A stretch of 26,585 nt of DNA from a virus: positions 1 through 26,585 of IMG/VR virus record IMGVR_UViG_3300020202_000198; one strand, 5' to 3'. The number at the start of each line of letters is the position of its first letter. Positions within the stretch are counted from its first letter, which is position 1. The translations under genes were made by a program, and so were the position numbers. The notes under the pieces are model-generated. The model saw only the letters and a list, made by a program, of their open reading frames with translations, searched no databases and was not told the origin of the DNA. Positions 21,151 to 26,585 of the stretch are shown here, in pieces.

Positions 21151-21648
21151 TTATCCTTCGGATTCCTTTGGTTTGTTCATGATGTAGTCGAGCATCTCCG
21201 GTTGTGAGCCCGTGAAGATAATGTTGTTGGTGGTGTTTCCGGCCTGCGGGCCGCTGCTTTTACCCTTCTTGCCTTCGAACTCGGCCTCTTTCAGACGCAT
21301 CTCCTTTTTATCCTTCTGAGTGCTTATCTTCGTGCGGACCGCCTCCAAAGCCAATCCCAGACTGACATTGGCCGCCTCGACGAAACGACCACGGAGTTTT
21401 GGCTCCACTGTTGGAATTATCTCCTGCGCTTCAGCTACCGCATCTAGGCTAACCGTGATGATCGTTTCCAACTGCTTCTCACCCTCCAACATGCGCTTGT
21501 CGATGTCGGTCATATCCGGGAGTGCAGGATTATCCACGCGCACAATCTCGCTCGGCTCGACCACTACGGGAAGCTTCAGCGAATTCGGTTCTTCCGGGGG
21601 CAAAGCAATACCCAGAGACTCGGCGATTTTCGTATTGAATGTGCTCAT
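21151..21648 (-). CDS. 16: Terminase small subunit, T4 gp16-like
   Basis: At 165 residues it matches T4 gp16 (164) in length and layout: a variable N-terminus with acidic and proline-rich stretches, a central coiled-coil/oligomerisation region (about 45-115, MLEGEKQLETIITVSL ... ALEAVRTKIS), a lysine-rich segment, and the ending NTTNNIIFTGSQPEMLDYI, closely like the FMGSPTELMDEI end of gp16. gp16 forms rings that recognise viral DNA and stimulate gp17. ATG 21648 overlaps the gp4 stop as ATGA. The gene order gp4-gp16-unknown-gp17 supports the call. Confidence 0.85.
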   Translation of the reverse strand: MSTFNTKIAESLGIALPPEEPNSLKLPVVVEPSEIVRVDNPALPDMTDIDKRMLEGEKQLETIITVSLDAVAEAQEIIPTVEPKLRGRFVEAANVSLGLALEAVRTKISTQKDKKEMRLKEAEFEGKKGKSSGPQAGNTTNNIIFTGSQPEMLDYIMNKPKESEG

Positions 21649-22241
21649 ACTTTCTTCACCTTCCTAACGCGAGACACCGAACTGGCCTTACGTTTGGCCA
21701 GACGTTGTCTGATCCGAGCCAACTTCGATTTAGGTTTGGTTGGCTTCTTTTTCTTCTTCAGGTTCAGACCCGGTGCATACTCCGCTACCGGATTCACACG
21801 GGGCTTCATCAGGTTCGCACCCTTGAACATGTGCCGCTCATTCATAACTTCGAAGGTAATACCGCGACGGGCACACCACGCGATGGCAGCACCCCACTTC
21901 GCACGGTTCCTCGCCTGGATCGCCGCGTCCTGAGTATTGCGGGCGTATTCCGTAAGCTGCTCGTGCATGGGTTTGACCTCGACCAGTTTGGTGCGACGAT
22001 CCCTGGAAATGTGATCGATATAGGTGATCAAGAAGTCCGGCACATAAACCTTCTGACGACCTGTCAACGGATCATGATAAGGGATTTGTGCCATCTCACT
22101 GGCCCACTCCAGAACCCGGTCGTTCTGATCGCACATAACCATGAAATCCCATTCCCACCGCCGACGTGAGATGATCGGGTAGGTTCCGGTATATTTCTGA
22201 GGATTCTGAGGGACAAACTCCCTCTTCACAGGTCTAGCCAT
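21645..22241 (-). CDS. 4: Head-completion nuclease, T4 gp4-like
   Basis: A 198-residue protein with the gp4 signature: SRRRWEWDFMVMCDQNDRV (E30), a strand with VPDFLITYID (D69), and LVEVKP (E88-x-K90). Together these form the E...D...E-x-K active site of the TnsA/PD-(D/E)xK fold. T4 gp4 finishes DNA-filled heads, trimming DNA before tail joining. T4 gp4 is about 150 residues; the excess here is a very basic C-terminal tail (KKKKKPTKPKSKLARIRQR), likely DNA-binding. The start overlaps the upstream stop as TAATG. Confidence 0.85.
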   Translation of the reverse strand: MARPVKREFVPQNPQKYTGTYPIISRRRWEWDFMVMCDQNDRVLEWASEMAQIPYHDPLTGRQKVYVPDFLITYIDHISRDRRTKLVEVKPMHEQLTEYARNTQDAAIQARNRAKWGAAIAWCARRGITFEVMNERHMFKGANLMKPRVNPVAEYAPGLNLKKKKKPTKPKSKLARIRQRLAKRKASSVSRVRKVKKV

Positions 22242-23503
22242 TACTGAATCAACTGCTTCCTGGTTGCCGCTTCGGCCCGCTTGGTTGCTTCTGAGATCGC
22301 ACGCTGGGCACGCTCTGCATCGAGCGCCCGCAGATTATCCAAATGATTCTGCTGCTGTTGGATGATATCCCTGAAAACAGCCTTCTGACCCTCATCAAAC
22401 ACCGGACTACCATTGGAGGTGGTCTCATTCATGGTTCGAGTGAGATTGTCGATGTTCTGTTGTGTGACTTCCATCCGGGGCGAGAAGAATGGAGACTGTT
22501 CCGCTGGCACAGCCGCTACTGGTGGATTCGGAGCCTGTGGAATACCCAACGGGCTCAATGGATTTCCTCTGATCGCAGTGTCCATGGGTGGCACATTCGT
22601 GTCGAGCACACCCGGATCAGCCGTGAGACTGGTCGGTGAGGTCGCGAGTCCTTTGTTCGGCGCTACCATCGTGACGTGACCACGCACCGGCAGTGTTGGC
22701 ACCGGCCGTGAGATGCCCAGAATCTGCAAGATGATCGGTGATAGAACCGAGTTGTTCTGGCCCACAGCCATATACATATTTTCGGGTTCCAGCGTGAAGC
22801 GGACCTCACGCTGCCCGGTGCGGTCGAAATAGTCGAGATTGTCCAGATCGGTCTGCACGATCACCGGATTCACATACCGGAAGACATTGACCGAATCCGG
22901 TTCCGAGCCCAGGTCGTAGATCGTGATGTTCTCGAAGAAATGACGCTTGTAGTAGGGACGCAGAGTCATACCGATGCTCGGATGGATATCCATATCCCGA
23001 CGCACCTCTGTGCCGGTCAGATCATTCTGGGAGCGGAACTGGTTGTTCTGGTTCAACCGTCGATTCTGACTGATCACCACACCACGACCCACATCCCCGG
23101 CATTCCGGTAGAACGCCAAGTATTCCTTCCACAGGGCCATGGCCATCGACGTATTGTCGTCGTGGAACTGCATCCGGAACGCACCGAACTCCGGGGTGGT
23201 GTGGATTTTGACAAACTTGTTGTAGGAACGCAGCGTCTCGGTCTTCAGGTTGGTCTTGGGCAGATCGATCCGCTTCAAACTCGCATAGAGACGACCATTC
23301 TGGATATGATTGCGTAGATCAGTCTGGGAGAATCCCGGCGTTAATGCTTCCTCATTGATCTGAAACTCCACCAAATAGGTGAATTTGAACCTGGGCAGGA
23401 CCATACTGGCACGACCCGGACCCGTAGTGGTCTGGGTCCCGCGAAGCTCCATCGCGTGATTCACAAAGGGCCAGCCAAAGAAACTACCGTCATTCACCGC
23501 CAT
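22241..23503 (-). CDS. Tail-tube-family / baseplate tube protein (gp54- or gp48-like)
   Basis: A 420-residue product whose first ~250 residues look like a tail-tube fold: FKFTYLVEFQI, LYASLKRIDLPKTNLKTETL, EFGAFRMQFHDDNTSMAMAL, LWKEYLAFYRNAG, FFENITIYDLG and REVRFTLEPENM. The C-terminal 150 residues are proline-rich, then coiled-coil-like with many Gln, Asn and Ala (QQQQNHLDNLRALDAERAQ). T4 gp54 and gp48 form the top of the baseplate and start tube assembly; I cannot tell which is closer. A late promoter and a strong GGAGG site precede ATG 23503. It is first in the transcript leading to gp4 and the terminases. Confidence 0.6.
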   Translation of the reverse strand: MAVNDGSFFGWPFVNHAMELRGTQTTTGPGRASMVLPRFKFTYLVEFQINEEALTPGFSQTDLRNHIQNGRLYASLKRIDLPKTNLKTETLRSYNKFVKIHTTPEFGAFRMQFHDDNTSMAMALWKEYLAFYRNAGDVGRGVVISQNRRLNQNNQFRSQNDLTGTEVRRDMDIHPSIGMTLRPYYKRHFFENITIYDLGSEPDSVNVFRYVNPVIVQTDLDNLDYFDRTGQREVRFTLEPENMYMAVGQNNSVLSPIILQILGISRPVPTLPVRGHVTMVAPNKGLATSPTSLTADPGVLDTNVPPMDTAIRGNPLSPLGIPQAPNPPVAAVPAEQSPFFSPRMEVTQQNIDNLTRTMNETTSNGSPVFDEGQKAVFRDIIQQQQNHLDNLRALDAERAQRAISEATKRAEAATRKQLIQ

Positions 23504-23517
23504 CTAAAGGATTCCTC

Positions 23518-23525
23518 CGTAAATA
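23518..23525 (+). promoter_or_regulatory. T4-type late promoter CGTAAATA (rightward)
   Basis: CGTAAATA faces the bS21 gene. The predicted +1 is near 23531 and the ribosome-binding site GGAGG is at 23552-23556. It abuts a leftward late promoter, together forming the palindrome TAAATA-T-TATTTA. Confidence 0.5.
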
Positions 23526-23526
23526 T

Positions 23527-23534
23527 TATTTAGC
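23527..23534 (-). promoter_or_regulatory. T4-type late promoter GCTAAATA (leftward)
   Basis: GCTAAATA on the minus strand, with predicted +1 near 23521 and GGAGG then ATG 23503 downstream. It drives the tube-like, gp4 and gp16 genes, and perhaps further. Confidence 0.65.
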
Positions 23535-23561
23535 CCAGCCCGGAAACCTATGGAGGCATGA

Positions 23562-23891
23562 ATGCTGGTTAAGGTCTATAATAACGATGTCGGTGGAGCC
23601 CTCAGGAAGTTGAAGAAGAAGATGTTCAACGAGGGCATCATCAAAGAGGTGATGGATCGCAGGGCCTATGAGAAGCCCTCGGTCAAGAAGAGAAGGAAGC
23701 AGAACGACGCCAAACGCCGTGCCAAGAAGGAACAGAACCGTCGTCTGATCCGGTATGGTTTGATGGAGGAGCCCAAGCGCAAGACCAAGCTCACCCGCAA
23801 GCAGGCAAAGGAAGCGCTCTTGAAGAAGAACCGCCCCTCACCCAGTTATACCCCGGTGGATTTCAAGGCCGAGGCTACAACCGATGACTAA
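23562..23891 (+). CDS. rpsU: Phage-encoded ribosomal protein bS21
   Basis: The first ~60 residues are a clear bS21: VKVYNNDVGGALRKLKKK, then GIIKEVMDRRAYEKPSVKKR and a basic helix rich in Arg and Lys. bS21 sits on the 30S platform next to the anti-Shine-Dalgarno region and exchanges readily, so a phage copy could bias initiation toward phage mRNAs. Bacterial bS21 is about 70 residues; this has 109, with a basic C-terminal extension (KRKTKLTRKQAKEALLKKN). ATG 23562 has GGAGG five bases upstream. A late promoter precedes it, so late expression is predicted. Phage bS21 genes are known, for example in pelagiphages and large freshwater phages. Confidence 0.92.
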   Translation: MLVKVYNNDVGGALRKLKKKMFNEGIIKEVMDRRAYEKPSVKKRRKQNDAKRRAKKEQNRRLIRYGLMEEPKRKTKLTRKQAKEALLKKNRPSPSYTPVDFKAEATTDD

Positions 23892-24135
23892 AACTATTCG
23901 CCAAGAAACATGGTGGTCAGTTGAGGACAAACACGGTTGTTTTATTGGTCATATATTCATGTATAATGGTCAATACTCTGCTACATACGATGATTGGGGT
24001 ATGTTTCCCGTCTTGTATAAAAATAACGAGAAAATTCGTGAAGAATCTCAAGAATGGTTGGGATTGTTTAAGACACTCGAAGAAGCCGCAGATACAATCA
24101 GTCTACGTCGTAAAACAAAAAAGCTTGAGAGGTGA
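23884..24135 (+). CDS. Small A+T-rich orphan protein, unknown
   Basis: An 83-residue product, MTKTIRQETWWSVEDKHG onward, starting inside the last 8 bases of the bS21 gene. It is aromatic-rich (WWSVEDKHGCFIGHIFMYNG) and ends in a basic helix (SLRRKTKKLER). Codon use is strikingly A+T-rich (AAA, AAT, ATA, TTG, ACA codons) compared with its neighbours, suggesting recent acquisition. There is no signal peptide or convincing membrane span. A phage-typical regulator or inhibitor is possible, but nothing identifies it. The stop codon is part of the first hairpin of a structured RNA region. Confidence 0.65.
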   Translation: MTKTIRQETWWSVEDKHGCFIGHIFMYNGQYSATYDDWGMFPVLYKNNEKIREESQEWLGLFKTLEEAADTISLRRKTKKLER

Positions 24136-24256
24136 GAACGGCCACCTCACACACCAGGACCAGCGAGGTTCTGGTAAAGTAGCCCGAAAGGGTAAAGAGA
24201 TCGCGTATGGCACCGCGCTCAAGCAGGAAGGGGGAGAGGGCAACCTCTCCCCTTTT
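24129..24256 (+). ncRNA. Candidate structured RNA with a terminal hairpin
   Basis: Between the orphan gene and the GNAT gene, consecutive foldable elements occur: GAGGTG/CACCTC (24129-24134 with 24143-24148); CCAGGACC/GGTTCTGG (24154-24161 with 24167-24174, one G-U pair, loop AGCGA); CCC-GAAA-GGG (24183-24192); and a 9-bp terminator hairpin. An unpaired stretch containing CGCG repeats separates the last two. No tRNA-like arm is present. It could be a small RNA cut from the bS21 transcript or a 3'-end structure. It is not a family I recognise. Confidence 0.45.
24231..24256 (+). terminator. Rho-independent terminator
   Basis: GGGGAGAGG and CCTCTCCCC form a perfect 9-bp, G+C-rich stem with a GCAA (GNRA) loop, followed by TTTT. 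It ends the bS21 transcript directly before a late promoter. Confidence 0.85.
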
Positions 24257-24264
24257 CATAAATA
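24257..24264 (+). promoter_or_regulatory. T4-type late promoter CATAAATA
   Basis: CATAAATA directly follows the terminator T-run. The predicted +1 falls about at ATG 24270, so the GNAT message may be leaderless. It is the same 8-mer as at 4679-4686. Confidence 0.62.
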
Positions 24265-24269
24265 TTCGC

Positions 24270-24974
24270 ATGCGTGTTCAGACCCTCATCGAGGCCACCC
24301 AGGAATATACCAAGAAGGTCATCGACCCAGCCCTGATGACGTTCCAGGAATACCACGACTTTTTGAACCCCAAGAATAAATGGCACTCGGATCGGGCTTA
24401 CGACTGGAGTCTCGAACAGATGCAGGGATTCCGGTATAATCGTTATCGGGAATTCCCGATCCTGCTCAATCGCATTCGAATCCAAGATCAATCTTTCGAG
24501 GTCCGTCTCCAGCGCAAAGACATGTGGGATGGGACCTACCACTTCACCAAGACCACACCCGATGGGGATATCGTACGTGGTCCGGATGGGATGGCACTGT
24601 ATCTGAGTGTGGAAGAGATCAAAGCCGATCCTCGCATTCGTCGCTTCCGTCACATGATCGGGGTGTTTAACGAGCAGAAACAAAACGTCGCGATTGCCCA
24701 GGAGGAATGGGGTGCGTGGCTATTCGTGGTGGCTCAGGAGTATCGCGGGCTCGGTCTTGGCAAACTCGTGGGCAAGCTCGCCTGGACTCTGGAACCGGAT
24801 CGTGGCCGGGGTGGATTTCGGAACTCCGGTTTCAATAATCTTCGTGGAATCCATAAACGGTTCGTCCAGGAGTATGTTCGATCCGGAATGTATCGGTTCC
24901 TGGTCAAACGGGGTCAGATAACCCCACAACGTGCACAGGAAATCATCGCATCAACACGTCCGGAAACTCGTTGA
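24270..24974 (+). CDS. GNAT-family N-acetyltransferase
   Basis: A 234-residue product. The acetyl-CoA-binding motif A is WLFVVAQEYRGLGLGKLVG, with the QxxRGxGxG signature. The N-terminal section (MRVQTLIEATQEYTKKVIDP, then a KWHSDRAYDWSLEQM phrase) is unlike ordinary GNATs and looks phage-specific. I chose ATG 24270 because longer frames run through the terminator and the late promoter; the predicted transcript starts at about the same base. Late expression suggests a substrate in virion assembly or host proteins. The target (protein, tRNA or small molecule) cannot be told. Confidence 0.75.
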   Translation: MRVQTLIEATQEYTKKVIDPALMTFQEYHDFLNPKNKWHSDRAYDWSLEQMQGFRYNRYREFPILLNRIRIQDQSFEVRLQRKDMWDGTYHFTKTTPDGDIVRGPDGMALYLSVEEIKADPRIRRFRHMIGVFNEQKQNVAIAQEEWGAWLFVVAQEYRGLGLGKLVGKLAWTLEPDRGRGGFRNSGFNNLRGIHKRFVQEYVRSGMYRFLVKRGQITPQRAQEIIASTRPETR

Positions 24975-24999
24975 CAATCCGGAAACTCCAAGATATTCT
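24971..24999 (+). promoter_or_regulatory. Sigma70-like promoter, leaderless arrangement
   Basis: TTGACA (24971-24976), a 17-base spacer and TATTCT (24994-24999, 4 of 6 matches), then TGGGAT and ATG 25006. The -35 overlaps the stop of the GNAT gene. Predicted +1 is at the A of the ATG. Confidence 0.6.
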
Positions 25000-25005
25000 T
25001 GGGAT

Positions 25006-25302
25006 ATGTTTAGGATTCCCATCTTCAAGGATCGGGACGGGAACGAGATCATCATTCCCGGTCTCTGGTATGACTCGGAGAACCCCGAGCACGACTCCAT
25101 CCGAACCACGATGGACGCCATGATGTATGGGGTCGCTCTGAACCTGAAAACGGAATGGCGTGACTACGAAATCCAGGGTGACTCTCTCCCAATCCACTAC
25201 TACGAGACCGAAATCATCCATTCCGGGTTTGTTCATGGCGGAGCCACTATCTTCCTGATCGGTGGACCGCAATTCCAGGCACGAGAAGAGGCCAAATCGT
25301 GA
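25006..25302 (+). CDS. Unknown early protein, 98 residues
   Basis: Starts MFRIPIFKDRDGNEIIIPG. The start is set by the promoter; a frame upstream to 24931 lies in the GNAT gene. Features are LWYDSENPEHDSIRTTMDAM, a possibly beta-rich middle and a Gly-rich ending (GFVHGGATIFLIGG). No catalytic motif or membrane span is recognised. It overlaps the ASCH gene start as GTGA. Probably part of an early operon of three small genes. Confidence 0.65.
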   Translation: MFRIPIFKDRDGNEIIIPGLWYDSENPEHDSIRTTMDAMMYGVALNLKTEWRDYEIQGDSLPIHYYETEIIHSGFVHGGATIFLIGGPQFQAREEAKS

Positions 25303-25691
25303 AGGCCCTATCGATCCGGCAACCCTGGGCCTGGGCTATTCTCCACGCCGGAAAGAACATCGAAAACAGAAGTTGGAACACCAAGTTCCGAGGGACCTTC
25401 CTGATCCACGCCGGATCGACCTTCGACAAAGCCGCCTACCAACTGATGCGGTTGTATCCGATCCCCAACGTGATCCTGCCGGAGCGAGACTACTTCAAAC
25501 AGTTCCAAGGCGGAATCATCGGCCGCGCCATTCTGGTCGATGTGATGAAGCCGGGCTCGCCCATGACCGTTCCCTGGTATGAGGGCGATTACGGTTTCGT
25601 CCTGACCAATCCGGAATCGTTGCCTTTCCGGCCCCACAAAGGCAAGCTCAACTTCTTCGAGGTTCAAGATGAAACACTTGTCCAAGTATAA
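25299..25691 (+). CDS. ASCH-domain protein
   Basis: The first residues KALSIRQPWAWAILHAGK, then NIENRSWNTKFRGTFLIHAG, are a textbook ASCH domain (PUA-like fold). The domain is thought to bind RNA or modified nucleosides; some members hydrolyse N4-acetylcytidine. The product is 130 residues, essentially a single domain, with a later VDVMKP and YGFVLTNPESLPF strand pair. GTG 25299 overlaps the upstream stop. Phage ASCH proteins are common but mostly uncharacterised. Confidence 0.85.
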   Translation: MKALSIRQPWAWAILHAGKNIENRSWNTKFRGTFLIHAGSTFDKAAYQLMRLYPIPNVILPERDYFKQFQGGIIGRAILVDVMKPGSPMTVPWYEGDYGFVLTNPESLPFRPHKGKLNFFEVQDETLVQV

Positions 25692-25908
25692 GCTCGTGTT
25701 CTTCTCGATGCTTGCTTTGATGCTGTTCCAGCTAGGCGCGATAGGGTTCTGGACCCACTACGCTTACCAGACCCATGATCTGTTCGGGTTGTTCGTGACC
25801 CTGATCTGGATCGGACTCTACTTCGTAGAGATCAAGATATTCATCAGCATGGTCAGGGCAATTGAAGCTCGGTTCGAGCGCGAAGAGAATCCTCACTCCG
25901 CGATATAG
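25669..25908 (+). CDS. Small two-span membrane protein
   Basis: A 79-residue protein. A basic start MKHLSKYK is followed by two hydrophobic segments (LVFFSMLALMLFQLGAIGF and LFGLFVTLIWIGLYFVEIKIF), then a charged tail (AIEARFEREENPHSAI). It probably lies in the inner membrane. The ATG lies within the last 23 bases of the ASCH gene. The stop overlaps by 16 bases the 3' end of the converging minus-strand gene. It may be a superinfection-exclusion or lysis-related protein; the sequence does not decide. Confidence 0.68.
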   Translation: MKHLSKYKLVFFSMLALMLFQLGAIGFWTHYAYQTHDLFGLFVTLIWIGLYFVEIKIFISMVRAIEARFEREENPHSAI

Positions 25909-26144
25909 ACGAACTCGCCTGCGTGTTCCCGATTCATGTGGTTGATCATTTCAAGGAATCCTAGACGATCCTTAATCGTGCCGGGGTAGCTGGGCTTGTT
26001 GTTCCAGGTCTGTTGTTCGACCTTGCCGGTCTGGATGTTGTAGACGACATAACGGAACGACTTGGCCGGAATCTGACGCTTGATACCTGCACGAGTGCGG
26101 ATATCAATGACATCCGAGTCCTCATACCGAGCCGCCTCAGTCAT
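25893..26144 (-). CDS. Small unknown protein
   Basis: An 83-residue protein starting MTEAARYEDSDVIDIRTRAG at ATG 26144, with GGAGG ten bases upstream. The rest is mixed (SFRYVVYNIQTGKVEQQTWN, then FLEMINHMNREHAGEF). An extension to 26207 is a shadow of the membrane peptide gene. The ATG overlaps the 23-residue peptide's stop as ATGA. No family is recognised. Confidence 0.62.
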   Translation of the reverse strand: MTEAARYEDSDVIDIRTRAGIKRQIPAKSFRYVVYNIQTGKVEQQTWNNKPSYPGTIKDRLGFLEMINHMNREHAGEFVYIAE

Positions 26145-26212
26145 TTCTGCATGCCCTCCATGATCACGTAAACCGTGATGCACAGGATCACGAACAACCA
26201 GAGCCAAAGCAT
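26141..26212 (-). CDS. 23-residue membrane peptide
   Basis: ATG 26212 to TGA 26141 encodes MLWLWLFVILCITVYVIMEG plus MQK, a single hydrophobic span. The start overlaps the tube-like gene's stop (TAATG) and the stop overlaps the next ATG (ATGA). The double coupling argues it is translated despite its size. There is no independent strong ribosome-binding site. Confidence 0.5.
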   Translation of the reverse strand: MLWLWLFVILCITVYVIMEGMQK

Positions 26213-26585
26213 TAGAAGCTTACACCAAATCCACCGTTGCTGCCCGATCCGACCTGTCCACCGATGGTCGCACCACCCACGGAAAGTCCGGTGAAGCCGA
26301 CATTCACGGAACCACCGCTGATCCGGACGTTGATACCGCCGGTCACGCCGATACCCGTCGAGGCCACACCCTGTTGGGCCGCAATCTCAGCGGTATGCCG
26401 GAACGTGCCCATGCGGACTCCGTTCTGGTTGAAGCCGATCACGTTGTCGTAACGGATCGTGCAGTTGATCGTCATGTAACGCTGCTCGTCGTAGTTCATC
26501 TCGCCGAGTTCCACGTTGGTCAGCATGCATCCGGCGTAGCACCACTTCTGAAGGATGTTGGGGTCCGCAGCAGAGCGCAGCGCCT
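26212..26585 (-). CDS. Tail-tube-family protein, C-terminal part (cut by window edge)
   Basis: The frame is open to the right edge. Near the edge it reads LRSAADPNILQKWCYAGC, then MLTNVELGEMNYDEQRYM and TINCTIRYDNVI. This W.Y.GC ... L..Y ... I..TIRYDN pattern is typical of the last strands of phage tail-tube proteins (gp19, gp54, gp48 family). A Gly/Val/Ser-rich tail of about 55 residues follows (GVTGGINVRISGGSVNVG ...), which is unusual. The upstream part is outside the window, so the exact member cannot be decided. An internal Met at 26526 is not the start, since the fold continues before it. Confidence 0.6.
   Translation of the reverse strand, partial: ALRSAADPNILQKWCYAGCMLTNVELGEMNYDEQRYMTINCTIRYDNVIGFNQNGVRMGTFRHTAEIAAQQGVASTGIGVTGGINVRISGGSVNVGFTGLSVGGATIGGQVGSGSNGGFGVSF

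Noticed and set aside
24136-24230. Possible tRNA gene in the structured stretch
   Set aside because: There is no acceptor/anticodon/T-arm set and no TTCRA-type T loop; the stems do not fit a cloverleaf.
24207-24269. Upstream start for the GNAT protein
   Set aside because: It would run through a strong terminator and a late promoter, and the added residues are low-complexity.
1-26585. CRISPR array, insertion sequence, integrase or attachment site
   Set aside because: No regularly spaced identical repeats, transposase or recombinase motifs, or terminal inverted repeats were seen on either strand.

Overview
The window is a densely packed segment of a tailed bacteriophage genome of the T4-like (myovirus) type. 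The evidence is a set of T4 core genes recognisable from their motifs: replicative helicase gp41, primase gp61, UvsW, UvsX, a UvsY-like mediator, a gp32-like ssDNA-binding protein, small and large terminase (gp16, gp17), the gp4 head-completion nuclease and tail-tube-family proteins. T4-type late promoters with a TAAATA core add to this. G+C looks moderate, slightly above half. Clear GGAGG-type ribosome-binding sites suggest a Gram-negative bacterial host, but the host cannot be named. I see no integrase, transposase, tRNA or CRISPR array.

Layout. 1-4666 (minus): an unknown partial gene, helicase, primase, two small related proteins, a 2H-phosphoesterase-like protein and two tandem gamma-glutamylcyclotransferase-fold proteins. 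Sigma70-like promoters stand before the 2H and cyclotransferase genes. 4679-9860 (plus): late promoters drive two small virion-type proteins, a large repetitive tail fibre, an unknown protein and a second fibre-like protein. 9850-18343 (minus): a replication and recombination block. Read in transcription order it holds dUTPase, gp32, UvsX, UvsY, an HD phosphohydrolase, UvsW, an unknown protein, a gp62-like clamp-loader subunit, a zinc-finger protein and a very small DnaE-like protein. 18401-23503 (minus): a packaging and structure block of tube-like protein, gp4, gp16, an unknown protein and gp17. 23518-25908 (plus): ribosomal protein bS21, an A+T-rich orphan, a structured RNA with a terminator, a GNAT acetyltransferase, an unknown protein, an ASCH protein and a small membrane protein. 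25893-26585 (minus): the end of a tail-tube-like gene, a 23-residue membrane peptide and a small protein.

How the genes work together. Helicase and primase form the primosome. gp32, UvsX, UvsY and UvsW make up the recombination-dependent replication machinery. dUTPase and the HD protein handle nucleotides. gp16, gp17 and gp4 package and finish heads. Genes are joined by ATGA, GTGA and TAATG overlaps, so translational coupling is the rule.

The most unusual items are a 206-residue protein that keeps all three catalytic aspartates of the bacterial Pol III alpha (DnaE) palm; phage bS21; an SSB whose tail carries repeated basic helices where T4 has an acidic tail, and whose N-terminus matches that of UvsY; a dUTPase with a duplicated N-terminal motif; sigma70-like promoters that place +1 at or next to an ATG; back-to-back late promoters sharing a palindrome; and a multi-hairpin RNA upstream of the GNAT gene.
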